Of a DNA stretch of 64,000 nucleotides, positions 9,530 through 17,766 are shown in pieces. The stretch is from NCBI RefSeq assembly GCF_000737535.1, contig NZ_CP006269.1, positions 2,232,001-2,296,000 on the forward strand. The letters are read 5' to 3'. The DNA is from Synechococcus sp. KORDI-100. Its GTDB lineage: Bacteria; Cyanobacteriota; Cyanobacteriia; PCC-6307; Cyanobiaceae. The notes beneath the pieces were generated by a model, which worked only from the letters and a program-made list of their open reading frames with translations, was not told the DNA's origin and searched no databases. The position numbers and the translations under genes were made by a program. Position 1 is the first letter of the stretch; every line of letters starts with the position of its first letter.

Positions 9530-9564
9530 GGATCCGTTGCTTTCTCTTGGATCCGTTGCTTTCT
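9530..9564. repeat. Two direct copies of a 16-bp sequence upstream of the helicase
   Basis: GGATCCGTTGCTTTCT occurs at 9530-9545 and again at 9549-9564, a 19-bp period. The repeat lies 20-55 bp upstream of the helicase start on its promoter side. It could be a regulatory site pair or a small duplication. Confidence 0.8.
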
Positions 9565-9615
9565 GCAGCGGTCAGCAGAATCAGACGCTAGAAGGGAAAA
9601 AATTCATGAAGTTTC

Positions 9616-9717
9616 ATGACAACGCTGGACCTTCTCACGGTTGTCCTCTCTCTCAGCCTGGCTTGCAGTGCCCTTTGGCTCTACAAAATCATCGTCGGTG
9701 AATCCCTGAACAGCTGA
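9616..9717 (+). CDS. Candidate 33-residue single-span membrane microprotein
   Basis: A short frame from ATG to TGA encodes 33 residues with one hydrophobic helix (LLTVVLSLSLACSALWLY) and a polar tail (KIIVGESLNS). Its size and topology are those of small thylakoid subunits, but I do not recognise it as any named Psb, Pet, Psa or Ndh subunit. It lies in the gap between the divergent helicase and the DUF3303 gene, where no other frame is convincing. Confidence 0.45.
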   Translation: MTTLDLLTVVLSLSLACSALWLYKIIVGESLNS

Positions 9718-9875
9718 TTCAGCCCATGCAACGCGTCTGCTCGGCAGGCGTTGGGTTCCACGGATGGTTGCCCTGCGCAACGACGACGTTTGATTTCTTT
9801 GAACAGATATAAGCATTGGTCACGCTGCTTTCAGAGATGCGAAGTCATCCTGAAAGAGCGTTCATCTGCTTCAAC

Positions 9876-10196
9876 ATGCAGCTTTATCTGGCCGACATTC
9901 AGTTCGACGATATTGAAATGCAGAAGGCTGCTTACGCCCAGTTCATTGAGCTCTGGGACAGTGGTGCCATGGCGAAGGAAGATAAGTTCGAAGGTTTTGA
10001 ACTGCTGTTCCGCGTGCATGCCCCCGGAGAGGGACGCGTCGTTGTGCTCTGCCGCGCCGAAAGTGACAAGCAACTCTTCGCCCACTTCGCTCCCTGGCGT
10101 GCACAATTCGGCATGGTGATTGATTTCACGCCCGTGATCAGCTGTCAGAGCGTGGTCGACTATCACAAGGACCTTTTTGCCAAGCTCGGCGGCTGA
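9876..10196 (+). CDS. DUF3303 family protein
   Basis: A 106-residue soluble protein starting MQLYLADIQF, matching my memory of cyanobacterial DUF3303 proteins: a small alpha/beta fold with a central GRVVVLCRAESDKQL strand-helix and an FDFTPVIS-like end. Longer starts upstream (9816) would add 20 residues unlike the family, so the ATG at 9876 is preferred. It converges on the BASS transporter gene, with only one base between the stops. No function is established. Confidence 0.65.
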   Translation: MQLYLADIQFDDIEMQKAAYAQFIELWDSGAMAKEDKFEGFELLFRVHAPGEGRVVVLCRAESDKQLFAHFAPWRAQFGMVIDFTPVISCQSVVDYHKDLFAKLGG

Positions 10197-10197
10197 A

Positions 10198-11139
10198 TCA
10201 GCGATCTGATGGATCCGAAGCGGGATCCGACTGTCGCCAGCCCGCAGCCAGAGCACTGCCGATGATGCAATGAATCACCGCTGAAATTGCACCCGGCAAT
10301 GCTGTGAGCGGGCTTGCAAACCCCCCACTTCGCGCCAGCACCACGGCCAGGCCTGAATTCTGCATGCCGACTTCGATGCTGATGGTGCGCCTCACCGCCT
10401 CCTGCTGCCTGAACAGCCTCGGCAGGATGTACCCCAGCAGGAAACCGCCGCAATGCAGAAGCAGGCAGGCCAGCAACAGCTGCGGCCCCTGCTGCAGGAG
10501 CTCCGCGCGCTGACTGCCGACGATGCTCGCGACGATCAACACAATCAGCACAACAGCCAACGGAGGCATCACGGGTTCGACGCGGCGCGCCACCCCAGGA
10601 CATCCCTGCTTCAGCAGCACGCCAACCGCCACCGGCAGCAGCACCACCTGCACCACCTTCAGAAAGAGAGCCCAACCGTTCACCGGTACGTACTGACTGG
10701 CCAGAAGTTCCGTCAGCCTTGGCGTCATCACCACCGCGGCGACCGTACTCACGGTGGTCATCACCACCGAGAGTGCAACGTCAGCACGGGCAATCAGGGC
10801 CACGACGTTGCTGGCCGTGCCCCCAGGACAACAGCCCACCAGGATCAGACCAACCGCCAAGGGCGGAGACAGTTGCAGCAGCCAGGCCAGCGTCGCGGCA
10901 AGAGCGGGCATGACGATGAACTGCGCAGTCGCTCCAAGCAGGATCGCCCATGGACGCCGACCGACTCTGACGAAATCCTGCGGCGCCAGACCCAGACCCA
11001 TCCCCAGCATGATCACCCCCAGCCCCACGGTGATCAGCGGGCCGCGGAACCAGACGAACAGAGGGGGGCAGAGCAAGGCAAGAACCGCTCCAAGCAGTGT
11101 CCAAAGCGGGAACCACAGCGTGAAACGCTCCAGCGACAT
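10198..11139 (-). CDS. Bile acid:sodium symporter (BASS) family transporter
   Basis: A 313-residue integral membrane protein with about nine to ten hydrophobic helices. It carries the BASS hallmarks: GLGLAPQDF after helix 2, CCPGGTASNV near residue 110 (the first sodium-site crossover), and EVGMQNSGLAVVLA near 270 (the second crossover). The family moves organic anions such as pyruvate, bile acids or pantoate with sodium; the substrate here is unknown. The ATG at 11139 (MSLERFTLWFPLW) precedes the first helix, while a longer upstream extension is basic and runs antisense into the bioF start. It is divergent from bioF. Confidence 0.85.
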   Translation of the reverse strand: MSLERFTLWFPLWTLLGAVLALLCPPLFVWFRGPLITVGLGVIMLGMGLGLAPQDFVRVGRRPWAILLGATAQFIVMPALAATLAWLLQLSPPLAVGLILVGCCPGGTASNVVALIARADVALSVVMTTVSTVAAVVMTPRLTELLASQYVPVNGWALFLKVVQVVLLPVAVGVLLKQGCPGVARRVEPVMPPLAVVLIVLIVASIVGSQRAELLQQGPQLLLACLLLHCGGFLLGYILPRLFRQQEAVRRTISIEVGMQNSGLAVVLARSGGFASPLTALPGAISAVIHCIIGSALAAGWRQSDPASDPSDR

Positions 11140-11198
11140 GAGCTGCCTGCCTGGCTGAAACCGCCATCCTCCGTCGAGGCAGCGCGCAGACTGATGCA

Positions 11199-12326
11199 AT
11201 GAGCCATGTCGACCCGGCCCGACGTCGCCACCTGCGCACCTGGCGCCCAGGCCAGGAGCACTGGCACCTGCACAGCGTGACCGGATCCGGCACACCGCTG
11301 CTGGATCTGGCAAGCAATGACTATCTCGGTCTCAGCCGCCATCCCGACCTGGTGAACGCGGCAACCGCCGCCCTGCGGCTGGAGGGAGTGGGAGCAGGGG
11401 GTTCTCGGCTTGTGACGGGGAGCCGGCCGAGCCATGACGAACTGGAGCAGGCCCTGGCCAGCTGGCTGAATCGTGGGCGTGTGCTGCTGTTCCCCAGTGG
11501 TTTCCAGGCCAATATCGCCGCCGTCAGCGCCCTGGCCAATCGACACAGCACGGTGCTGGCCGATCGGTTGATTCACAACTCGCTCCTGGTCGGCGTTCGG
11601 GCCAGCGGCGCGCGGCTGCAGCGCTTCGCCCACAACGATCTTGTCGATCTCGAACGACGTCTGGCTGCCTGCAGTGACGGTGGGCCTGCGGTGGTGATCA
11701 GCGAAAGCCTGTTCAGCATGGAAGGGACAAGCCCGGATCTGGACTCGCTCGCAAGCCTCTGTGCTGCATACGGTGCGCGGCTTCTCATCGATGAAGCCCA
11801 TGCCCTGGGCGTGCTGGGAAACGGCGGACGCGGACTGTGTCATGGACTCAGGCATCCAGTGCATCTGATCAGTGGCACCTTCGGCAAAGCCTTTGGCAGC
11901 GGTGGTGCCTTTCTGGCCGCTGATGACGCCATGGGGGAGCAACTGCTGCAGACCAGCGGGGCATTCCGATACACCACGGCGATGGCTCCACCACTGGTGG
12001 CTGGAGCACTGGCAGCCCTGAAGCGGATCGAGGCGCATCCCAGCTGGGGCGATCAACTGCAGACCAGAGCATCGCGCTGGCGGGATGCCCTGGAACGGAG
12101 TGGCTGGAGCAGGCCGGCAGGCGCAGGGCCGATCCTGCCGCTGATCGTGGGTGCAGACGAGGTCGCACTGGGCCTTCAGCAGAAACTGGAAACGGCGGGA
12201 CTTCTCTGCATCGCCATCAGACCACCCACCGTTCCAGAGGGACAGGCCAGGCTGCGCATCGTTGTCCGGCGCGATCTGCCAGATAACACGCTGGAGAGAT
12301 TTCTGACAGCTCTCTCCAATCCATGA
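11199..12326 (+). CDS. bioF: 8-amino-7-oxononanoate synthase
   Basis: A PLP enzyme of 375 residues that condenses pimeloyl-ACP with alanine in biotin synthesis. It shows the family's substrate-loop start (DLASNDYLGLSRHP), the G-A-GGSRLVTGS segment near residue 65-72, the cofactor Asp region (IDEAHALGVLG), and the PLP lysine in SGTFGKAFGSGG. The C-terminal RLRIVVRRD is also typical. The gene opens the biotin cluster and overlaps the next gene by 4 bp (ATGA). The length is normal for BioF. Confidence 0.95.
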   Translation: MSHVDPARRRHLRTWRPGQEHWHLHSVTGSGTPLLDLASNDYLGLSRHPDLVNAATAALRLEGVGAGGSRLVTGSRPSHDELEQALASWLNRGRVLLFPSGFQANIAAVSALANRHSTVLADRLIHNSLLVGVRASGARLQRFAHNDLVDLERRLAACSDGGPAVVISESLFSMEGTSPDLDSLASLCAAYGARLLIDEAHALGVLGNGGRGLCHGLRHPVHLISGTFGKAFGSGGAFLAADDAMGEQLLQTSGAFRYTTAMAPPLVAGALAALKRIEAHPSWGDQLQTRASRWRDALERSGWSRPAGAGPILPLIVGADEVALGLQQKLETAGLLCIAIRPPTVPEGQARLRIVVRRDLPDNTLERFLTALSNP

Positions 12327-13021
12327 GGCAGGTGATCGCGATGCATGGATGGGCGGGAGACAGCAGTGTCTGGATGCTCTGGAGCCGCCACTTCGAGCAA
12401 AGGGGATGGCGGTGGCTCAGTGGAGAACGGGGCTATGGCTCCCGATCAGCTCAGATCCCCGCCTGGATGGATGGCTCGACTCGCCGACTTGTGATCTGCC
12501 ATTCGCTGGGCTTCCACCTCCTGCCAGCCTCCGTCCTCTCGGTTGCCACCGACCTGGTTCTGCTGGGTGGATTCGCTTGTTTTGCTCCCGAGGGAGTCCA
12601 GGGCCGACGCCAGAAAACCGCGCTGAAGGGGATGGGCCAGGCACTGGGAACGGATCAGGAGACTGTGATGCTTCGGCGCTTCCTGGACCGTGCGGCATCG
12701 CCATTCCCACTGTCGGCCTTACCTCCGAATGCGCTTCTGCAGGGAATCAGCGAAACGGGCCGGCAACGCCTGCGCGACGACCTGAACCTGCTGGCCAACC
12801 TCAGCGCCTTGCCAGCAGGCTGCCCTGATCACGCGTCGGTTCTGGTTCTTCAGGGCGACCTTGATCAGATTGTTCCTGCCGAGACCCAGGAGCTGCTGAC
12901 CCGGTCTTTGGAGGATCGCCTGGGGAGACGGCCGACCGTGCTGCTGCAGGCCGGCTGCGGTCACGCCCTCCTGACGGCTGATGCATTGCAACGGGTGCTG
13001 GCCTGGCTTGAAAGACCATGA
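12323..13021 (+). CDS. bioK: Pimeloyl-ACP methyl ester esterase, BioK type
   Basis: A 232-residue alpha/beta hydrolase. The nucleophile Ser is in ICHSLG near residue 60, the acid Asp in LQGDLDQIVP near 180, and the His in GCGHALLT near 215, which gives a complete triad. In marine picocyanobacteria the esterase that releases pimeloyl-ACP from its methyl ester is BioK, encoded inside the biotin cluster in place of BioH or BioG. Position between bioF and bioC with 4-bp overlaps on both sides supports that role. It lacks the cap-domain length of BioH. Confidence 0.82.
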   Translation: MRQVIAMHGWAGDSSVWMLWSRHFEQRGWRWLSGERGYGSRSAQIPAWMDGSTRRLVICHSLGFHLLPASVLSVATDLVLLGGFACFAPEGVQGRRQKTALKGMGQALGTDQETVMLRRFLDRAASPFPLSALPPNALLQGISETGRQRLRDDLNLLANLSALPAGCPDHASVLVLQGDLDQIVPAETQELLTRSLEDRLGRRPTVLLQAGCGHALLTADALQRVLAWLERP

Positions 13022-13773
13022 GTCAGTTCTGGAGGCAGCAGGTCCTCACACGATTTGACAGGGCCGCCAGCCACTACGACGGTGAAGCAAGCCTGCAGCG
13101 TGCGATTGCCGAACGGTTGGCATGCCTCTGCTCACGGGTGGCGATTCCAGCAGGGCTCTGGGTTGACCTGGGAAGCGGTACGGGGCTGTTGGCGGATGCC
13201 CTGGAACGTCGGTGCCCGGGACAGCAGGTGCTGCGACTCGATGGCAGTCCCGCCATGCTCTGTCAACAGGGGCGACGACCATCGGTGATGGCGTTCGATC
13301 TCAACAACCCGCTGCCGACCTGGCCAGCTCCTCCGTCGCTGCTGGCTTCGAGCTTTGTGTTGCACTGGCTGACATGCCCGCCGGGGACCCTGCAGCACTG
13401 GTTCGACAGCCTGGCCGCCGATGGATGGATGGCTCTGAGCGTTCCGGTTGATGGCAGCTTTCAGCAATGGCATCAGGCTGCAGCTCGCGCCGGTGTCGCC
13501 TGCACGGCCATGCCGCTTCCGAATCAGGACGACCTGCTCACCTGCGTCTCCCCGTCCGCCGTTCAGCACTGCTCAGTGCTTCGGTTCACCCAGCGGTCTG
13601 ACCATGCCATTCATCTCCTGAAACCCATGTCGGCGATTGGAGCTGGATCCACTCCATCCCAGGGGCTGACGGCGGCATCCTGGCGCCGACTGTTCCGCGC
13701 CTGGCCCCAAGACCTGGGCTCAAGGCGTCCAGGCCTCACCTGGCGGATTCTGATTCTGCTGCTCCGTCGATGA
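13018..13773 (+). CDS. bioC: Malonyl-ACP O-methyltransferase
   Basis: A class I SAM methyltransferase of 251 residues that methylates malonyl-ACP to start pimelate synthesis. The SAM motif I is WVDLGSGTGLLADALE near residues 43-58, and motif II ends in RLDGSPAML. The segment SSFVLHWLTCPPGTL matches the BioC catalytic core. It is coupled to bioK upstream and bioD downstream by 4-bp overlaps. Confidence 0.9.
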   Translation: MSQFWRQQVLTRFDRAASHYDGEASLQRAIAERLACLCSRVAIPAGLWVDLGSGTGLLADALERRCPGQQVLRLDGSPAMLCQQGRRPSVMAFDLNNPLPTWPAPPSLLASSFVLHWLTCPPGTLQHWFDSLAADGWMALSVPVDGSFQQWHQAAARAGVACTAMPLPNQDDLLTCVSPSAVQHCSVLRFTQRSDHAIHLLKPMSAIGAGSTPSQGLTAASWRRLFRAWPQDLGSRRPGLTWRILILLLRR

Positions 13774-14429
13774 TGCGATCCGCGATGCAACTGGTGGTGT
13801 GCGGCACCGATACGGATGTCGGCAAGACCGTGGTGAGTGCGCTTCTCGTCCAAGGACTCCAAGCGAGTTACTGGAAACCTGTCCAGAGCGGACTGGAGGG
13901 CGGCGGCGATCGCAGCCGTGTTCGGCAGCTCCTGGGCCTCAGGGACGACCGAATGCTGCCTGAGGCCTATGCCTTCAGCCAACCGGTGTCGCCGCACTGG
14001 GCCTCTGAGCTTGACGCATCACCACTGGAACCAGTGCGTCTGGCTCTGCCGACACATCCGGGAGCTCTGGTTGTGGAAACCGCAGGCGGTCTTTTGGTTC
14101 CCCTCAACCGCAACTGGCTGCAGATCGATCAGCTGCAGGTCTGGAACCTGCCGATCGTGCTGGTGGCCCGCAGCGGGTTGGGCACCTTGAACCACACCCT
14201 GCTGAGTCTGGAAGCGTTGAGGAAACGGGAGCTCAATGTCCTGGGACTGATCCTCAATGGGCCGCGCCATGCCGATAACCCACGAACCCTGGAACAGTTC
14301 GGAGGCGTTCCGGTCCTGGCGGAACTGCCTCCGCTTGTCCCGCTGTCAGCGGAGACGCTGGCGGAGCAATGGCAGCAGCAGAGCCTTGGCCCTAAATTCC
14401 GGCAACTGGAGGATCAGGTATCGCAATGA
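13770..14429 (+). CDS. bioD: Dethiobiotin synthetase
   Basis: A 219-residue ATP-dependent carboxylase-like enzyme that closes the ureido ring of dethiobiotin. The P-loop is GTDTDVGKTVVSALL near residues 11-25. WKPVQSG near 35 holds the substrate lysine, and VVETAGGLLVPL near 93-104 contributes the metal site. Both ends overlap neighbouring genes by 4 bp. An alternative ATG 15 bp downstream (MQLVVCGTDTD) is equally plausible. Confidence 0.93.
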   Translation: MMRSAMQLVVCGTDTDVGKTVVSALLVQGLQASYWKPVQSGLEGGGDRSRVRQLLGLRDDRMLPEAYAFSQPVSPHWASELDASPLEPVRLALPTHPGALVVETAGGLLVPLNRNWLQIDQLQVWNLPIVLVARSGLGTLNHTLLSLEALRKRELNVLGLILNGPRHADNPRTLEQFGGVPVLAELPPLVPLSAETLAEQWQQQSLGPKFRQLEDQVSQ

Positions 14430-14581
14430 GCCGACGACAGTCCCTGGTCAGCCTGGCGGTGGCCCTTCTTTGCGGAGGGGTTCTGGTGCTGTTCACAGAC
14501 ATCGAAGTTCAGATGGTTCGATGGGTGAACTGCGGCCCTCTCTCGACGGACGCGGAACAGGCCAGCGAGGTCTGCCGCTGA
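14426..14581 (+). CDS. 51-residue membrane microprotein coupled to bioD
   Basis: The ATGA overlap with bioD and the single hydrophobic helix at about 7-25 (LVSLAVALLCGGVLVLF) make this frame credible. It is followed by a short acidic tail with two cysteines (VNCGPL, EVCR). No family is recognised. It lies between bioD and the convergent small gene before bioA, so it may simply be a conserved picocyanobacterial passenger of the biotin operon. Confidence 0.6.
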   Translation: MSRRQSLVSLAVALLCGGVLVLFTDIEVQMVRWVNCGPLSTDAEQASEVCR

Positions 14582-14590
14582 ATCAGAGCC

Positions 14591-14857
14591 CTAGCCCAGG
14601 GATTTCGAGCGCATCGGGCAGGTCCCCATGCGCATCGCAACCTGACGCACAGCCATGGCCAGAGGCCAGCCCTGTCGCAGTTGCTCGTGGATCAGATCGA
14701 CATGGGATGGGGACCAACCCCGCTCTTCGAGCATCACACGAATCGACAACCAGCCACCGTCAGCGAACACTTCCCGGCGAACCGACCCCAGGCCGGTGAT
14801 CTTGCCTACCGAAGGTGCGGTGGCGATGAATCGTTTTGATAGTCGCCTGGACCGCAT
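14591..14857 (-). CDS. Conserved-looking hypothetical protein between bioD and bioA
   Basis: An 88-residue frame on the strand opposite the biotin genes. The middle and end are protein-like: REVFADGGWLSIRVMLEER, HVDLIHEQLRQGWPLAMAV. The balanced helix pattern suggests a small folded domain. The ATG at 14857 is preferred to a GTG at 14941, because the latter would overlap the bioA start antisense. I do not recognise the family. It divides the biotin cluster into two transcription segments. Confidence 0.55.
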   Translation of the reverse strand: MRSRRLSKRFIATAPSVGKITGLGSVRREVFADGGWLSIRVMLEERGWSPSHVDLIHEQLRQGWPLAMAVRQVAMRMGTCPMRSKSLG

Positions 14858-14892
14858 CAGATCGTCTGGGGTGAGCACCCTCACGTTCCAAT

Positions 14893-16206
14893 ATGACAAA
14901 ACCAGCGGAGTTGACCATGGTTTCGGTGGGACCTGTGACACGACATCCGAACCTGTGGCCCCCCTTCACCCAGATCGGTTCGGCAGCGCCGCAGCAACGG
15001 ATCCAAGCCGGCCAGGGAGCCCTGCTGTTCCCGGAGGGAAATGGTGTCCCCCTGATTGATGCCATCAGCAGCTGGTGGGTCACCCTGCACGGGCATGGTC
15101 ACCCTGTGCTGGCCGAGGCCATCGCACAGCAGGCCCATCGTCTGGAACAGGTGATCTTCGCTGACTTCTGCCATGAACCGGCGGAAAGGCTGGCAGAACG
15201 TCTCAGCCAGATCACCGGCCTTGAGCGTCTGTTCTTTTCCGACAACGGCTCTACCGCAGTGGAGGTTGCCATCAAGATGGCCTGCCAGTGGTGGTTCAAC
15301 CGCGGCGAAGCCCGCCATCAGATCATCGCCTTCGACGGCGCTTATCACGGGGACACCTTCGGCGCGATGGCCGTAGGGGAACGCAACCTTTTCAGCGCTC
15401 CCTTCAACGACAAGCTGTTTCCGGTCGCCAGAGTGCCCTGGCCTGCCACCTGGTGGGATGACGATGCGGTTGATGACCGCGAGCAAGCCGCTCTCGACCT
15501 GCTGGAGACCTGCCTCGAAAGACCAACAGCCGCAGTGATTCTGGAGCCACTGCTACAGGGCGCAGGCGGCATGTCGATGGTGCGCCCGGACTTCCTGATC
15601 CAGGTACAGCAGCGTGTGCGCCGGGCGGGGGCGCTGTTGATCGCGGATGAGGTCCTGACAGGGTTCGGCCGCTGCGGCGACTGGTTCGCGAGCAGACGGG
15701 CGGGGATCCAGCCAGACCTGATGGCCTTGTCAAAGGGACTCACCGGCGGCTGCCTGCCGATGGGGGTGACCATGGCGAGCGAACGCGTCTTCGAGGGATT
15801 CCTGGGCGGAGAGCCACAGGACACCTTCTGGCACGGCCACAGCTTCACCGCCAATCCCCTCGGCTGCGCCGCTGCCAACGCCAGCCTTGACCTTCTCGAG
15901 GCCGCCCCCGAACGCTTTCTGAGCTTCGAGCGACGACACCGCCGCCATCTCGAAGACCTGGCGTCCCATCCGCGGGTGAAGCGACCAAGGCTGCTCGGGA
16001 CGGTGGCGGCCTTCGACCTCAATGTGGAGGGTTGTTCCGGGTATCTGAATCCAGCAGGTCCCACCGTGAAACGGCTCGCCATGCGTCAGGGAGTGTTTCT
16101 CCGGCCACTGGGTCAGGTGGTGTATCTGATGCCTCCGTTGTGCATCACCGATGAACAGCTGGACAAGTGCTATCTGGTGCTTCGCAACGCCTTGGATCAG
16201 CTCTGA
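14893..16206 (+). CDS. bioA: Adenosylmethionine-8-amino-7-oxononanoate aminotransferase
   Basis: A fold-type I PLP aminotransferase of 437 residues using SAM as amino donor. Landmarks are HPNLWPPFTQ at the start of homology, ISSWWVTLHGHGHP (substrate pocket), SDNGSTAVEVAIKMA (PLP phosphate), LIADEVLTGFGR (cofactor Asp) and MALSKGLTGG (PLP Lys). The first 18 residues before the homology are weak, and an ATG at 14917 would also serve as start. It completes the pathway to 7,8-diaminononanoate. bioB is not in this window. Confidence 0.95.
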   Translation: MTKPAELTMVSVGPVTRHPNLWPPFTQIGSAAPQQRIQAGQGALLFPEGNGVPLIDAISSWWVTLHGHGHPVLAEAIAQQAHRLEQVIFADFCHEPAERLAERLSQITGLERLFFSDNGSTAVEVAIKMACQWWFNRGEARHQIIAFDGAYHGDTFGAMAVGERNLFSAPFNDKLFPVARVPWPATWWDDDAVDDREQAALDLLETCLERPTAAVILEPLLQGAGGMSMVRPDFLIQVQQRVRRAGALLIADEVLTGFGRCGDWFASRRAGIQPDLMALSKGLTGGCLPMGVTMASERVFEGFLGGEPQDTFWHGHSFTANPLGCAAANASLDLLEAAPERFLSFERRHRRHLEDLASHPRVKRPRLLGTVAAFDLNVEGCSGYLNPAGPTVKRLAMRQGVFLRPLGQVVYLMPPLCITDEQLDKCYLVLRNALDQL

Positions 16207-16207
16207 A

Positions 16208-16477
16208 TCAGGGTCCGGCCTGAATCGCCGCCTCCACATCCGCCCTGGAGAGGCCATAGGGCAGGCAACACTGACGCGTCTCATCGTCGGGCTGCAGCCA
16301 GGTCACGCGCAGATCCTCCTGCTCGAGAACCAGTTCGGCAGTCCAGGTTGGCGTGTTCAGGAGCCAACGACTCGGAGCTTCCGGCGCGGGCTCAGCACCG
16401 AGATTGCGCAGCCATTGCTCAAGGGCCATCAGCGAGTGCTGATTCAGAGGTGTCCGATCCGTCGGCAGGGCTGGCAT
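16208..16477 (-). CDS. DUF3143 family protein
   Basis: An 89-residue protein of the cyanobacterial DUF3143 family: LPTDRTPLNQHSLMALEQWL at the start, TWTAELVLEQEDLRVTW in the middle, YGLSRADVEAAIQAGP at the end. Because residues 3-20 are part of the family homology, the start at 16477 is kept even though it lies 59 bp inside the end of the upstream J-domain gene in another frame. No function is established. Confidence 0.75.
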   Translation of the reverse strand: MPALPTDRTPLNQHSLMALEQWLRNLGAEPAPEAPSRWLLNTPTWTAELVLEQEDLRVTWLQPDDETRQCCLPYGLSRADVEAAIQAGP

Positions 16478-16955
16478 CGGGCGGCTGGGAGGACATCACC
16501 CCCTGAGTCTGGCCAGTGGACATCCAGCCTGGAGAAACCTGCCAGGAACGACCCTGTGCCGATGCCACACCAAGCCCGAGCACCACGCTGATCAGCAGCG
16601 CCAGCAACAGCAGCAACAAGGAGAACCATTCACCACCGGAGAGGGGTCGACGCTCCCCAATGCCACTCCAGCCATCCCCTGACCGAACCGGTGGCGGCGA
16701 ACCGGTCGTGGAAGCGGCTGCTCGATCATGAGCACGCTGCTCGTCGTAACGACGGCGGCGCTCTGGATCCTGCAGAAGCTCATAAGACTGACGCAGCATC
16801 TGAAACTCAGACGCCGCCTGATCAGCAGGAAGTGCTGTGGTGTCTGGATGCAGATCCTTGCTCCGCCGTCGGAATGCCTGGCGCAGGGTTTCGGAATCCG
16901 CCGTACTGGCGACTCCCAACCGCTCGTAATGGCAGCGGGAGTTCAACAACGACAC
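16419..16955 (-). CDS. J-domain (DnaJ-like) membrane-anchored protein
   Basis: A J-domain occupies residues 9 to about 65, with HYERLGV, a helix II basic patch (RQAFRRRSKDL) and the essential HPD motif. The C-terminal part has one strong membrane helix (FSLLLLLLALLISVVLGLG) and a Ser/Thr/Asp-rich tail. It therefore should recruit Hsp70 to a membrane. There is no ATG before the J-domain in a sensible place. I take GTG at 16955, with TTG at 16949 or 16946 also possible since a GGAG lies just upstream of them. It is divergent from rsmG by 43 bp. Confidence 0.75.
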   Translation of the reverse strand: MSLLNSRCHYERLGVASTADSETLRQAFRRRSKDLHPDTTALPADQAASEFQMLRQSYELLQDPERRRRYDEQRAHDRAAASTTGSPPPVRSGDGWSGIGERRPLSGGEWFSLLLLLLALLISVVLGLGVASAQGRSWQVSPGWMSTGQTQGVMSSQPPDASPADGSDTSESALADGP

Positions 16956-16998
16956 TCCAGATGGTGTTTCATCGTAGGAAGAGTCGCTGCTGTGGCCG

Positions 16999-17739
16999 AT
17001 GGAGCAGTCCAGTGGACCCGCGCGCGATCTCTGGACAGCGCTGGGATGGGAGCCATCGCCGGACCAGTTGCAGGATCTGATCAGGCTGCAGGAGCTGCTG
17101 CGGCAGTGGAACCAACAACTCAATCTGACCCGATTGGTGGAGGGTGAGGACTACTGGATCAACCAGGTGTTCGACAGCCTCTGGCCGTTGACGGAAGAAC
17201 TGAAGTCGAGCAGCTCATTGCGGGAATGCATCGATGTGGGAACGGGAGGCGGATTCCCCGGGCTAGCGATTGCGATCGCCCTGCCCGGAACTCGGATGAC
17301 CCTGGTTGATTCGGTTGGCCGCAAAACGGCTGCAGTGCAGGCCATGGCATCAGCCCTGGGGCTTTCAAAGCGCATCCGGATCCGCACCGAGAGAATTGAA
17401 GCCAGCGGTCATGACAGGGACTGCCGCGGCCGCTTCGATCTGGCCGTGGCCCGGGCCGTCGCTGCCGCTCCCGTGGTTGCGGAATATCTGGTGCCGTTGC
17501 TGCGAAGCAATGGCGAAGCACTGTTGTATCGAGGCCAGTGGGGTGACACCGATTCAGCCGATCTGACCAAGGCTCTGGAGCCGTTGAGGGCAAGAATCCA
17601 CGATGTTCAGAGGCTGCAGCTGCCCTCCGGTCGCGGCATTCGGCATGTGCTGCGCATTCGGTGTGTCAGCCGCTGTCCGGACATCTATCCAAGGCCGGTC
17701 GGCATACCCAGCAAAGTGCCTCTGGGAAGCGCTCCGTGA
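16999..17739 (+). CDS. rsmG: 16S rRNA (guanine527-N7)-methyltransferase
   Basis: A 246-residue RsmG/GidB methyltransferase. The family signature is clear: [10 protein letters not shown] near 37-46, [16 protein letters not shown] (SAM motif I) near 80, [15 protein letters not shown] near 100, and [10 protein letters not shown] near 150. The N-terminus WTALGWEPS is an ordinary GidB start. The last 30 residues after HVLRIR form an extra basic tail. It converges on the aldo/keto reductase gene. Confidence 0.92.
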   Translation: MEQSSGPARDLWTALGWEPSPDQLQDLIRLQELLRQWNQQLNLTRLVEGEDYWINQVFDSLWPLTEELKSSSSLRECIDVGTGGGFPGLAIAIALPGTRMTLVDSVGRKTAAVQAMASALGLSKRIRIRTERIEASGHDRDCRGRFDLAVARAVAAAPVVAEYLVPLLRSNGEALLYRGQWGDTDSADLTKALEPLRARIHDVQRLQLPSGRGIRHVLRIRCVSRCPDIYPRPVGIPSKVPLGSAP

Positions 17740-17766
17740 TGGACCGCGACCTGACAAACCGTGAGA

